Below, in pieces: positions 12,698-24,898 of a stretch of 64,000 nt of DNA (within the stretch, counting starts at the first letter, position 1; each line of letters begins with the position of its first letter). The notes under the pieces were generated by a model, which had not been told where the DNA came from, made no database searches, and worked only from the letters and a program-made list of their open reading frames with translations. The translations under genes were made by a program, and so were the position numbers. This stretch comes from Anoplopoma fimbria (lineage: Eukaryota; Chordata; Actinopteri; Perciformes; Anoplopomatidae): contig NC_072462.1 in the NCBI RefSeq assembly GCF_027596085.1, forward strand, positions 20,545,921 through 20,609,920, in the 5' to 3' direction.

Positions 12698-14879
12698 GTC
12701 TATTCCAGTCATGGTTTTGCTCAGAAAGAAGCAACAGGCACTTAAGTGTACTTTAGTGAATGCTCCAATATATTTAGTGTGTTTATCTGGTTACTGAGGT
12801 TTTTGGCCACCCACCTCACAGTGCATGTGGATTATGTGCACGTATACCTGCAGTTTGAGGATGCATGAGTGTTTGTGCTTGAATAACAGCGTGTTCAAGG
12901 TTTAGTACATATTTGGGAGCAATTTTTCCACAGCCTTTATTGTCATTCCCGTAATGTGCATGTAATGTGTACGTAATGTGTGTGTGACTGGAAGTTGTGT
13001 GTGCGTTTGTGTGTGTGTGTACAGTGCATTCGTGCATGTGCCTGAAAGGCCACCCAACTGATAGACAGACCTACATGAAGGCCATAGGAATCAGCTACAC
13101 AAATAGCCTCCTGTGGTAAAGTCCAGTGGACCGTGTTTGTGTGGCGTTTGTGTGCATGAATGTGTGTGTTTGTGTAAGTGTGTATTTGAGTGTGTAAGCC
13201 AAGTTTATGCAGTTACTGTATCCTCCATATTTACTAAAGAGGCTTGGCAAACAGGTTGAGTAAACATACTGTTTTTAGTTTTCCGACACATGCAGGGAAA
13301 CACTCCATTCACACGCAAACACATGCACACAAAGTATCTTTCTGACACGGACACATACACACCGACGCCATAAGACAGGAGGGAAACTGGCATTCGTCTT
13401 CCTTGATTCCTTGCTTGTCTTTCACTTCTATCTATTTCTCACTCTACTTCTCCATGCTTTTATTTCTCTCTCTTCTGCACAGTCTTCTTCTCTCGCAATA
13501 CTTGTCTCTTTCTGTGCGACTCACATTCTTTTTGAAACTTTGGGCCTCGATCACAGTTGCAGCTTTTGTCTGAGAGATCAGTCACATCTAGTTTGGGAGA
13601 AAAGCAATCACATATATTCCATTATATAAAGATGCCTCCGTGTTAATATATTGGACACAAACAATGCGATAGATCCTCCTTTCACTCTAACACTTTTGAA
13701 TAAGACTTTATTTATTTATATTTATTTTCTTAGAAATTGGCTCAGAAAAGTAAACACTGAAGCCCCCCCTCATGTGTTGTCAGTTATGTAGTTTGTGGTT
13801 TCAGTACCTCTTCCTCAGTCCACGATCCAAGATCTCAATGCCTCATGTTATAATCTGAAATGTAAGTTTCCTTTACTGCGCAGTAACAATAGTAATAACC
13901 CGTGCCCTATCAAATCTGCATTAAACTGGTTTTCAACCATCGACAAACAGATTTACACTACAGTGGTGCAAAAACATCTTTCCAGACTAAATTCCTGGGT
14001 GAAATCCAGGAACCTGCTGGACCCTGTTGGATACTTAACATTTATTTCTTTATTGAAGGAAGACATTTTTCAGTGTTTTAAGTAAAGTCAATAAGACACA
14101 AGCCTGCACACTGGTCAGAGGAAAAGGCAATTATTCCCCATATAGCAACTGGTTATGAAGACAAACACCCTTCATCCCTCTGGCCAAAACCAATGCTCAC
14201 AGAGCTCATTCTTCAGCTCACAGAAGGCTTTGTAGATGTCAGATATCTGTGTTGTACAATTGAGTGAAATTCTGATACTGCTTTGGTGATTAATTCAATT
14301 GTGATTCCATGGCAACGGAGCATTGTTCTCTATAGTGTGGACATTTCATTTGTAATGTCTTTATTACATAAGATCCTAACTTGTCAGCCAGGCACCCATG
14401 ACACCCACTGGGGGGGGGGGACTCCATTGATTTAACACATCAAGTGAGTTTGCAAGTTTTCTGGAGCTCTAATGCATTCAAAGCTGATATAGAGCCTTTT
14501 GTGACTCCAGAGGGAGCTGTGTGAAGTCTGATGAAGCCAGTTCACATTAGAAGACTTTCAAACTGTTCACACTACACAACTTGCTGTCTTGTGTTGAGGC
14601 CGTTATGCAAGATTTTTCACATCGCGGCTCCAAAATACAAATTGTCACAGCATGGTAAATGACATCATACCATTCCTCTCAGCAGGATTTTTTGTTCAGG
14701 CAATCAGCAAAACTTTCCTCGTAGTCAGTCAAGTTGATGTTGTTGTAGGCACAACATAGTCTGTTTCAGTCACTATTTATAGCCTAAGATGAGCCTAATA
14801 ACAATATTAGTCCATGTTGCAAATTGCAACATACACAGTGTAGTTCCTATGGTTACAGGCGACCCCTACCTTGGGTTCC

Positions 14880-15350
14880 CCCCCATAGACGTAGTCACCA
14901 TGACGTCACCGACTTGATAATACACTGATGATTTGAAGCTTTGAGTAATGCATTTTGGCTGACGCCATATTGCTTCTTTGCAACACGAAAGGGTGGAGAT
15001 AAGTACAACCGCACGCTAAATAAGACTTATTTAGGCGACCAAAAAGGTTACAATTAACTTTTGGGAACTTAAAAGTATTCTGTGAAAGGGTCAAATTTAT
15101 AAGACAAATTTATAAGACAAAAACACGGACAAATCCCAGACCGGACATGCTTTTATGTCTGTCTGTATTGAAAAAGACTTAAAACTAGGGATTGAGACCA
15201 TAAACTCAATGATACAATGTTTATTGAGGTAATAATATTCTAATTCTAATTCTAATTTCTATACAACTCAACTTTATTTTGCAACCGAGGGAGTTGCCTC
15301 CTAATGGCTATTAGAAAGAATACAAGCTTTGTCTTGCGCTCTCATTGGCT
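14880..15350 (+). repeat. Teleost dispersed repeat (about 470 bp, ATGACGTCACC...GGCTATTAGAAAGAAT type)
   Basis: Recognisable phrases in order are CATGACGTCACC, TTGGCTGACGCCATATTG, GGGTGGAGATAAGTACAACC, AAAAACACGGACAAATCCCA, TTGAAAAAGACTTAAAACTA and GGGATTGAGACCATAAACTC, ending near TGGCTATTAGAAAGAAT. I know this order from a repeat that recurs in percomorph introns. No transposase or terminal repeats are evident. A short internal duplication of TTATAAGACAAA occurs near 15100. Confidence 0.6.
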
Positions 15351-15399
15351 GTCGCTCCCCCCCAGGTCCAGATATTGAGCCTACTAGATTTCAGATTTC

Positions 15400-15630
15400 C
15401 ATCAATCGATCAACAGAAAATTAACCAACAACAATAATGATAAGTTGGACATTTTTCTAATTAGAGGTGCCAACCATTCACAGGTTTTCTGATTTAATTT
15501 GTTTTACTTCAGTCAGGAGTTAACTACTGGAACATTGGGTGTTTTGGACTGTTGGACTATTTTTAGAAAATGATTAATGCTTTAATAATGAAGACATGGT
15601 GATTAAAGTTATCATATGTTGCAGCCCTAA
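15400..15630 (+). repeat. Teleost dispersed repeat ending GTTGCAGCCCTA
   Basis: The stretch begins ATCAATCGATCAACAGAAAA and ends CATATGTTGCAGCCCTAACC, with GTTTTGGACTGTTGGAC in the middle. These phrases in this order mark a common fish repeat of unclear class (probably a non-autonomous DNA element). This copy is diverged. It directly follows the 14880-15350 repeat. Confidence 0.55.
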
Positions 15631-15761
15631 CCACATTTACTTGTTATTCCATTTCAGATATAAATTATAGTAACAATATATATTTATACTTTAAAATTGT
15701 ACTTTTAGTGTCAACCAACAAGAACTTCAAGTAGTATTGAATTTAGGAAAGGTAGGGCAGT

Positions 15762-15880
<119 letters not shown>

Positions 15881-16302
15881 CATCCACAGTGGACAAGGCC
15901 TCAGCTCTGGTTCTGATTAACTCCCTCTAAAAACACCTCTGTTCAGAACATCACAGCCCGTACATCACACTCTCCATCATACTCATACACATACACACAC
16001 ACACACACAGACACACACATGCTGCGCAGCTCCTGGAGGCTCCCTGTTCACAAAGGGGAGTCTACACCCATCATTCAAAGCCTTCATAGGCCTTAAGAAT
16101 GCTGACACACACACGCTCACACACACAGACGAGCACACACACACACAGAGACACACCAAGTGGTCTGTTTTCTTAGCTTTGATACACTTATAGAGTTCAG
16201 AGGTGAGAGGGCTGGAGGTAACACCGTGTTTTTCCAGAGCTTTCTAACCACCTATATCTGCTTCTACACGCACAAGGAGGTCCAGATGGCTGGGTGGAGA
16301 CA

Positions 16303-16305
<3 letters not shown>

Positions 16306-16380
<75 letters not shown>
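16306..16380. repeat. (CA)n microsatellite
   Basis: Perfect CA tract of 75 bp. It is part of a GT/CA cluster between 15.7 and 17.15 kb. Confidence 0.97.
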
Positions 16381-16382
<2 letters not shown>

Positions 16383-16889
16383 CCTGCCTTATGCACAAAA
16401 ACCCACAGGATACACACTCATACTGTATATCAGAGATCTGCTATCTGACATAAGTGTGATGAAGCCCAATGAGCTATCAGCTCTCATCTAGCGTTTAGGC
16501 TGTTTATTCACACAGCCTCGGCGCAGAGCCAAGTTAATGACCCAGCCTGCCATGTTTAATTATATTAGGCTTTAATACTAATTCAAGTCTGTGCACAAAT
16601 ACCATCCGTAGATTATTAGACGCAGCATCCACCCGGGTAAGCTCGAACCACCGCCCCACGAGGTGTGCGGTTTGTGTACTGGGTTCTTATGTAAAACTGT
16701 CACGGGTTCCGATACTGCAGCTCTGCATTGTGGGACCTCCACCGGCCCAACAGCAGCAGCCGTGCTCCTGACATGATGCATAGTAGCTGACGTGTTCAGG
16801 TCTTCTAAATCTCAGCCAGCTGAGAGCAGTCAAATGTGATCAATGGCTGAATTTATCACTCACAGCCAAGTGCCGTCATCCACGCGCAT

Positions 16890-16890
<1 letters not shown>

Positions 16891-16964
<74 letters not shown>
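16891..16964. repeat. (GT)n microsatellite
   Basis: Perfect GT tract of 74 bp. Confidence 0.97.
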
Positions 16965-16967
<3 letters not shown>

Positions 16968-17119
16968 GTGGGCACGACCCCTGCTGCCTCTCGAGTCACG
17001 ATCGACGTTGTCTTTAGCGAGCAATTATAGTCAGAACGGCTGAGAAAAAGGTCACAGCTGTCCAGCTATCAACAAATGCCTACTGTGCACATCAGCGTGT
17101 GTGTGTCAGTGTTTATGCA

Positions 17120-17120
<1 letters not shown>

Positions 17121-17147
<27 letters not shown>
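17121..17147. repeat. (GT)n microsatellite, short
   Basis: Perfect GT tract of 27 bp, with degenerate GT-rich DNA upstream from about 17097. Confidence 0.93.
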
Positions 17148-17151
<4 letters not shown>

Positions 17152-20100
17152 AAACCAAAATGCCAGCAGCCACATTATCAGACTTGAACCCCCCACCCAC
17201 CCACCACCACTAGGAGCCCCCTAAGCGCTTGTGGGTAATCAGCAGCGACCCTGCATGATTGATGAGAGAATTATTGTTGCCAAGAAGAGAAAAGGCATTA
17301 TGGGGATGAGGACGTTGTATTATTGGATAGGCATGTTATTAAAGGGTTAGGTTGTGTGTGATTATGTGTTTGCGTATGTGCGTAAACGTGTGTGTTTGGT
17401 CGATCATCTTCAGGAGAGGCATTGATTGCACTATAAACCCCCTTTCCCTGTTATTATTGTCGTCTTGGTCACTGGCACGATAAACTTATTAACATTTAGT
17501 TCACAGTCACTGTGGAGGCTTAGGCAAATTATTATTCTTTCCTTAAGCCTTAAATGAAAGGATTGCTTTGGATATGTAGCTGTTTCTGAGTAAAAACCTG
17601 AGGTCCTTATACCAAAATAACCAAACAAGACATTTCACTTTTCATCATTAGAATAAGAACGAAGAAACTCCTGCACAGTGTTTAAATATAAAATACATGA
17701 ATAAATATATTTGTACATCAATTTTTTTATTTTATTCTTGTGGACACTTTTGTCGTCAACTCTCCAACTCACCACTGTCTGTCCCTCCTCCACTCCACTG
17801 AGCTCCGTGTGTTCAAGAATAGAGCCAAGTCCCGCCCACGGCAGAACACCACTTCCCATAAATGACAGCAAAACGTACTATGCGACTGTTTATTAATGTT
17901 ATTCACCTTATTTTTGTTATATATATATTTATTATGTAAAAAAGGTCATTTTGTTTTGGTTATGACAAAGTGCTATATATATATATATACTGTATATATT
18001 TTTATGTATACACAGACATATACCCACAACAAAATTCCATTTTAAAACCAAAATGTTAAGCAGTGGATTGCTATTATATTTTTATTTTTTTTCTCATTTG
18101 GTGGAGGTATCACTCTAGATTGAAACTCAGAAAAAAAAATCTCCTGACAAAATTGCTTGTCTACATTACCTTGGTGGAAAAAAAAAAAAATAAAAAAATA
18201 CTTTACTTGTGTATCATTGCCCCCAGGTAGGACAAATGTGTAAAAAGTAAGTCAGTCTGTCAGTTCATTGTATGGTGCTTGGAACAGGAGGCTTATTTCT
18301 GCAGTGAGGATGCTTTTGATGTACAAGTGTACCCCCTGTACTGGATGCCCTGTCTCGGAATTTCAAGGTTTTTTACTCTTCATAATGATATAATTAGAAT
18401 ATTCTCCCTGAAAGTATGAAGTCTTATTCAACCTTTCTCCTTGTCCTAGGCAAGTTTCCCCTCATGATTATCCATCATTTGAGACATTGTTCTGAATCAT
18501 CTAAAAAGGCTTTAGGATTTAAAGGGACTACTCCTTTAGGAGGCTCTGTTTCTGCTCCAAGAAAAGTGCTGTGTGAATGTTTTGTACTCTGTCTTGCTGC
18601 TGTATTAGGCACTTGTTCCTGTTTCTATGCAAAGCCCAATGCTGCAGATGGGGAGTTGTGCTGCAGTGAGTCAATACATAAAGCAAGCAGGCAGAAAAAA
18701 GTGTCATTTTACAGACTTTTAACGTGCTCTATGATGCCAGACACACTGCTTTCAGTATCATAAAATCAGGCTACCTTCCATTATGTCTCAGCAGGATAAT
18801 GCTCCACTGTCTCAGCATCATATATACTTTAACTGACCGTACCATCCATAAATCTACATCCAGTAAAATACCCTAAAGGAGTTACTGAATAAGATTGTTT
18901 CTTATGACTTTTATAGTTAAATCATTTGTTTTTCAGTTGGTCATAGCATGTGTCATTTCTTTTACATGATGGATAGCTCACTTTGAATGAAATCTCTTTT
19001 CCCTGCTGACGAACATGATGAACAACAATTCAAGTCATCTATTGTTTGCTTCTCCTGTGTATTTGGTAGCTTCGGTTGATGTTCCTGAGGGCTGGAAACT
19101 CTACTCTTGCTATAAATCAGAGAGCTCATTTATTGCCCAGGAGGATGCTTTACTTTATTTTCTCCGCAGAGACGTTAGTGATGAACTATTCTATTCGTGG
19201 CAGTTGGCTGTCAGGGGGGATTTTGGCATTTTTGGGAGAAAAAAGAAAACGTACTGATTGAACATATGACTCGCAGTGTGTTCGCGGACACAAAGCTGTC
19301 ATCCCAAAGTACAAACCTCCAAGCTTCCCATTACAGGATGTTCTCTAGTGCCATTTGGCCAAACTGATTTTCTTTTGGACGGTTCCCATTGTGAGAGAAA
19401 GGAGACCAAAGAAAGAAAGAAAGAGAGTACATATGTGCATTTCTTTAGGAGAAGGTAGGCCGCCTTCTATTTTTCTCTCACACAAACCCACACACACATA
19501 CACACCCTGGCCTGCCTAGTGTATTTCCCTCCTGGCTTTCCAATTTAAATGCAAATGTTCCCAAATCGGACTCCACAAAGACGCAGAGGCAAAATCATTT
19601 GACGCAGCGATGAATTATATATTTTAATTAAGCAGCCGAAAGAATCACGCCTATTCAGCCCTTTCCTCTCCAATAAGAAATGAATAAATAAATATGGAAG
19701 AAGAAGGGGAAGAAGAAGAAAACAAGGAAGAAGAAGAAGAAGAAGAAGAAGAAGAAGAAGAAGAAGAAGAAGAAGAAGAAGAAGAAGAAGAAGAAGAAGA
19801 AGAGAATAAATGGGAGGGGTGGATGGATGGATAAAGGCAGGAGGGTTTGTATTGAGTTTGTGTGATTGCAGCGCTAACCGCCCGTGGGCTGTCATTATAT
19901 GAGCGATCTGAAGCTGTCACATTTCAAAACTGTATTGTTTGCTGATAGACGGGCTAAATACCCCCACAGTTTCATGCACAGACACACACACACACATGCA
20001 TAAGTGTCTGCACCCAGAGAATTCCAAATGCATGCGAACACACACACACATCATTTGGGTTTTGAAACCAGCACTTGAAGAGCAGAGATGGGGATTGTGA

Positions 20101-21429
20101 TGCTCTGACAAGGGATGCAATTTTAATTTCACCCCCTGTCACTCTCCTCAATATCTCCTCAGATGAAATACATATGAGCTGCCAATCACTCACACATACA
20201 AATAGACACACACGCATGCACGCTCACACACAAACAATCTGACTCTCAATCCTATGCTTTCATGCAACTGTCACACTTGCAGTTTCTCTCCTTTGAAGTC
20301 GCAGGTGGAGACACCCACTCATCTGTTAATGTATTAAAAAGTCAAAAACAAACGCGAAAGAGTTCCCAACACAAACACTCAGACCAATTAAACTCAGAAG
20401 AAAAAAGCTGAGAAACAGAGGAATAAAATCATGCAGTATTTTATTTTTTTCCAGCTCTGAGTTGGTTTGCTTCCAAGATGAATCACTGCTCTGCTAAACA
20501 CATATCCACATAATCCATTGTATTTTCAAAGAATAACATAAGTAAATTACAATAATGTCCAGTTCAAGTTTAATTATATGCGTTAAAGAGGTGTTGTGCT
20601 AGGGCTTTCCAGAATTTGTTCTGTCTTGTGTTGATCAAAACTACATTTAGTTTTTGACTTTTCATATCGAGACACCTCTTCAGTGCTATTATGGTATTGC
20701 TTTCTGATGAGAATAACCTTCCCAGTTGAGTTGCTTTGACATACAAAATACAAAAAAAAGCACAGAATCTAAGTTAATATAGATTTTATATAAAACACCA
20801 GTATACTTCACTAAATTAATAACTTACATGTGAAAGTTGACACAATTAAGTGCAGTGTAAGACAATCTAATAAGCTGTCTGGGTGTAAAAGTTTGTCATT
20901 TTTCAAACATGGTTACATTTGTCGTTGAATGAATTCATCTCCTAGTAGGTGCAATGTCTTTGACAGTTTTATTGCCTTTGTGACATGTAAGTGGTACTGT
21001 AAAAGCTTTTTCATGTTCTTGAAGGTCGCTCAGCAGTATTTGATGATATGTCTCATCGTTCTGAGACACTTAAACATTCTGTAGTGTCGTGAGGAAGACA
21101 CAGAGTGATATGGGAAAAAAAGAGAAGTGGAAGAGAGAGTAGCTAAACAAAGACCAAGAGGTAATAGGAGATGGCAGTGGTTTGTAACAGCTGGAGTGGT
21201 GTTTCAAAAAAGAACAAGGAAATTCACTTTCCTTTCTTTGCCTCTATTTAGAGCGCTCACTCTGTTCTAACACATGCAGACACAGACACCTTACTCACCG
21301 CAAGGCTCAGCAGCTAGCAGACCCTGAGACAACCTCTGTTTGGCGAGGAGAGAGAGTTGGCTCTCTTAAAGACAGATGAGAGGAGACGGAGGAGCAGCCC
21401 AGAGAGAGAAGACTGAGGCCACGTTTTAA
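17148..21429. other. Non-coding stretch
   Basis: A+T-rich, with the AAG tract. 17220-17330 contains TGATTGATGAG and ATTATTG motifs in mixed-complexity DNA, a possible regulatory segment. Open frames at 18416 and 19015 show no family signature and no splice-supported structure. Confidence 0.5.
19728..19803. repeat. (AAG)n / (CTT)n trinucleotide tract
   Basis: About 25 uninterrupted AAG units, preceded by imperfect AAG/GGA purine DNA from 19696. The whole 110 bp is polypurine on the + strand. The antisense open frame of poly-Ser or poly-Leu is a by-product of the repeat. Confidence 0.97.
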
Positions 21430-21580
21430 TGGGAGGGTCTGGGTTCAGGCCCCCTTTGTTGGCAGGCATCCGCCCTGCTCAAGTGTCCTTGAACACGACA
21501 GTGAATCCTTACGAGCTCCGATGGTGTAGTTATGTTAAAGCTGACCCTGACCTCTGACCTTTCACCTCCTAGGGGAAGCG
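21430..21580 (+). repeat. Diverged SINE-like fragment with tandem nuclear-receptor half-sites
   Basis: The phrase CTCAAGTGTCCTTGAACACG is the fish SINE motif for cAAGTGTCCTTGaGCAaGAc. It is followed by TGACCC TGACCT C TGACCT TTCACC at 21542-21566, which contains a DR1 spacing of two TGACCT half-sites. A relative lies at 33775-33870. Confidence 0.5.
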
Positions 21581-21959
21581 AGGAAGAAAAAAAAGGCATC
21601 TTTAGGGCTCATTAACCGGCTCTTGCTCATTAACTGAGACTAAAACCAAAACCTGTGCTCACAAACTGTATCAACCCATCCTATAGACTGAGACACTACA
21701 CAGATGTAGGCGGATCAAAACATGTCACCACATAACAACTCCTAACCTTTTCATTTACAGATTTAAGTACAAATTTTAAATGAAATGATATATACCAATC
21801 TGATGTCTGTATGCTAATTATAATAATATGATGCTTACTGCTGGTTGCAGGGCAACTGGTTCGGACCAACAAATTGTCTAGACCTCCATTAAACATCAAT
21901 TTGTTTACACTTTGCTTTTGTACAAAATGTGTCAAATATTATGCTATGTTATTAAGTGA

Positions 21960-22205
21960 GTTTTAGTGGTGCTGTTGGAAGAATTTTGTTGACTTTAGAC
22001 AGTGCCAGGCTAGCGGTTTCCCCCTGTTTCCAGTCTTTATGCTAAGCTAAGTTAGTCAACTGATATGAAAGTGGCATCATCTTCTCATCTCAGTAAGAAA
22101 GGGAGATGAATATTCCTCAAAATCTGGAACTTTTCCTTTAACAAACGTTTAGATTAACTTAACATCTATCTTCTCATCTTGCTCGCCAAAATGTTGAACT
22201 AAAAA
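21960..22205 (+). repeat. Teleost dispersed repeat (GCTAGCGGTTTCCCCCTG / TTTATGCTAAGCTAAG type) with duplicated tail
   Basis: The core GGTTTCCCCCTGTTTCCAGT followed by CTTTATGCTAAGCTAAG is a phrase I know from many percomorph introns. The usual tail (ATCTTCTCATCT...AAGAAAG...) ends TTTTCCTTTAA near 22141. A second, shorter tail (ATCTTCTCATCTTGCTCGCC then AAAATGTTGAACT) follows at 22167-22200, so the 3' part appears twice. Confidence 0.6.
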
Positions 22206-22851
22206 AAAATAAAAAAAAGGAATGGATGTTTACAACGAAAATGAAGACAGAATGAGTAACTAACTGCGATGGGGAACAACATGAAGAGAAGAGAGAGAGC
22301 GCCTTTCACCTCCTCCATCTTCATCGCAAAACACGTCAATGTTGAACTCCAGGTTGTAAACTCTTTATGTGAGGCAACAATGAGGAGACGGGGATGCCCG
22401 TGAGCTGTTGTTGTTGTACATGAAAGCTGCCTGTTTGTTTATGATGTGCTATACCTTTAAGAGCTGCTGGCCATAGCCCATCCCAGGGAGGATGGACCCA
22501 TTAGGCTGATGAACAGAGGGAAAGGGAGAGAGGGAGACACATAAACACAGAAAGAGAGAGAGAGAGAGAAAGGTTATACAGTGAAAAGGACAACACCAGG
22601 GAGAGAAGTAAAGAAATAAGGGACTTTGACGAGTAGGAGGGAAAGAAAAAAGGCCACAGAAGTGACCGTAGTGCAGAGAGGAGATAGAGAGACACTGAAA
22701 GACAAGGGGATAAGACAGGAAGCAGCTATCTCTCCATCTCTTCCATGGCGTTGTAGGCGTCTATGGGTCTGTCAGTCAATCAGGACGACAGGCAGCTCTC
22801 TGTCTCTGGCTCGCACTCACGCTGATGACTCTGCTGTGTGTGTGTCTACAG
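22206..22851 (+). other. cntfr: DNA just upstream of the cntfr start, ending in a probable splice acceptor
   Basis: A GAGA-rich block is followed by GCTGATGAC (branch-like) and TCTGCTGTGTGTGTGTCTACAG at the ATG. No TATA box or CpG island is seen here, which argues that the promoter is elsewhere. Confidence 0.5.
22510..22710. repeat. Polypurine (GAGA-rich) block upstream of the cntfr leader exon
   Basis: Includes a 21 bp AG run near 22550-22570 and GGGAGAGAGGGAGACA-type units, ending about 140 bp before the cntfr ATG. GAGA-rich DNA could bind GAGA-type factors or adopt triplex structure, but nothing here fixes a function. Confidence 0.75.
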
Positions 22852-22933
22852 ATGGCAAACCTTGTGACATCGCTGTGCTGTGTTGTTCTGGCCGCGGTGG
22901 TGGTGGCGTACGCTCAGAGACGCAGTCAGCTTG
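22852..22933 (+). CDS. cntfr: cntfr first coding exon: signal peptide of ciliary neurotrophic factor receptor alpha
   Basis: This exon encodes 27 residues plus one base (phase 1). It reads as a short N-region, a hydrophobic core (LCCVVLAAVVVAYA) and then QRRSQL. Vertebrate CNTFR has the same layout, a Cys-Cys/Val/Ala-rich leader ending in VVYAQR, so signal peptidase probably cuts after YA, before QR. The product is a GPI-anchored alpha receptor that binds CNTF-type cytokines and signals with gp130 and LIFR. The exon ends TTG|GTGAGT, a near-consensus donor. Directly before the ATG is a pyrimidine/GT-rich tract ending CTACAG, so the coding exon seems to begin at, or very near, the A of ATG behind a 3' splice site. 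The reading frame of the last base fits the exon at 58901. No in-frame upstream ATG competes. The main alternative is that this exon has a longer 5' UTR and the upstream AG is fortuitous. Confidence 0.88.
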
Positions 22934-23841
22934 GTGAGTATGCATTTTATCTTCTTCCTCATGGTACTGTACCTCTTCTCCAAAGGCCTACTCTGCTTCT
23001 TTTATTATCTCGTCTGGTCACTGTGCTCCTCTCTAATCTCAAAAAGTAAACACTGTTTGGCTCTAATTTATTCTAGTGTTCTCTTCTTTTCCTCAACTCA
23101 ACTTTCCTGTACTTTTTCCAACTCTGTCTTACTCAACTTAAATCACTTCACCTCTGCTGTGCTCAAAATGTCCTCTCTCAATGTTTCCTGTATTGACAAA
23201 GCCAGTGATTGTTCTTGTTTGCATGAACTTGATTTTAAGCATTTTATTTTGATTTTGCTCTCGTTGTTGTTAGTGTGATTTAGTTGACCACTCATGGAGT
23301 TTAGGGTAAGACTTGCTGTGTGTTCCTGGGTGTAAGCTGTGATTTTTCTGTGTCATTTGGCCAGTTTGTGCTACACTGGCTGTTTACTGGCTGTGAGGTC
23401 AAAGTTGAAGCGGAAAAGGGAAAAACATTAGCTGACAGAAGCAGCTTGTTATCCCTCACTGCATGGTGCTAATATTTTGGCCACATTACCAAGGATACCT
23501 CCATAACAAACAAGGGTTAAACAAAGAAGCCAGTCAGGTCAACAGATGATCATGAGCGCTTTGCACCAAGGTTTTGAGGGAGAGAAGACAAGCTGAAAAG
23601 ACCAACCTAACGCAGAGACTGCTTTTCCTGAGAGTTCACACAAGATGCATGACCATAAATGAGACAATGGGGTGTGTGTGTGGTTAACAGGGAAGTCAAT
23701 TTGTCACTTGACTTTTAGTGAAGAGTGGCCTTGGCTTATCGCAAATGGGGTCGGGCTGTTCAAGTCAGCTGACCCAAAGAAAGAGTCTAAGGAAGTCGAT
23801 AAGTCCCTGGTGATGCTCATCACTATGTCACGAGGGTCATA

Positions 23842-23843
<2 letters not shown>

Positions 23844-23933
<90 letters not shown>
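23844..23933. repeat. (CA)n microsatellite
   Basis: Perfect CA tract of about 90 bp, 0.9 kb inside the cntfr intron. Confidence 0.97.
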
Positions 23934-23938
<5 letters not shown>

Positions 23939-24682
23939 AGCAGAAATGGCTTAGGAAATAGGAATGTTGTCTTTGGGGATTAGGTGAAAGTTCCAGAGAG
24001 GGTAAGAAAAAGAGGGAGATGGAAAGAAAAAGTGGGAGAAGTGGATAAAGACGGGAAGAAATCGAGAAAATAGAGCCTGGTGGAAAGCAAACGGAATCAG
24101 GCAGACTGAGAAGGAAAGTCAGGAGGAATAACAATTGGTGTTTGATGGGAAAGAGTGCAGGAGAAAGGGCTGGATGGTTAAAATGCTTCTTTTTATTGAA
24201 GCAGTGTCCTAAAAAATAGTTGTGGAAAGCAGTTTACTTGAATTCAGAAGCAATAATTAGCTACAAAGGGGATTTGATATCCCTTATTTTATTTGAAACA
24301 CCTAATTATATGTTTAAAAAAACAAAATTCTAACTTGTTACAACAGACTTAATGCTATGTGTATATTTTCAAGATTTTCTGTTCAAAAGGAGCTGTATTC
24401 TACTGATGAAAAAAAACGCAAAGAGAGCAAGCAGAGTAAAGAGAAAAAAAAGGTGAAAGGGAAATACTTCAGGGAATAACAGATATGGATAGAGGGAGGA
24501 ATGAATGACACGAGTAGAAGAAAGAATCTGTCAGTTTTGTCTCTAGGAAGGATTGTGTGTGTGTGCCTTTCTTATTCATGTTACATAAAATCAGCTGCCG
24601 CATCCACACAAAACTGTTTCCTACCACACATGCATAAGCACATACCAGCAGTAGGTATTACCAGTATGCTCACACACATATA

Positions 24683-24895
24683 CAGCGGGTTAAATAAGTA
24701 TTGAACACGTCACCATTTTTCTCAGTAAATATATTTCTAAAGGGGCTATTGACATGAAATGTTCACCAGATGTCGGTGACAACCCAAGTAATCCACACAT
24801 ACAAAGAAAACAAAACAAATTAGTTCAGAAATTAATTTATGTGTAATAAAATGGAATGACACAGTGAAAAAGTATTGAACACGCTTACTGAAATT
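24683..24895. repeat. Left terminal inverted repeat arm of the Tc1-like element
   Basis: This arm starts CAGCGGGTTAAATAAGTATT and holds the outer direct repeat at 24692-24708 and the inner one at 24867-24882. It is the longer arm and appears to keep the full spacing between the two presumed transposase-binding sites. Confidence 0.85.
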
Positions 24896-24898
24896 TAT

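Larger units (their letters stand above)
10647..14879. other. Non-coding stretch apart from the 11.8-12.2 kb island
   Basis: Holds a GAGA-rich block, the coding-like island (described separately), a long CA tract and GT-rich DNA at 12960-13200. No supported exon. Confidence 0.5.

Noticed and set aside
13795..14085. 96-codon + strand open frame
   Set aside because: It looked briefly like a transposon-encoded piece (words such as LNSWVKSRNLL), but no known motif could be confirmed and no repeat ends were found.
18416..18763. 115-codon + strand open frame with a Cys-rich middle
   Set aside because: It looked like a possible secreted Cys-rich peptide, but the codon use and A+T content match the surrounding non-coding DNA and no signal-peptide-like N-terminus is present.
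19545..19920. Poly-Leu or poly-Ser open frames on the - strand
   Set aside because: They are direct translations of the AAG/CTT tract.
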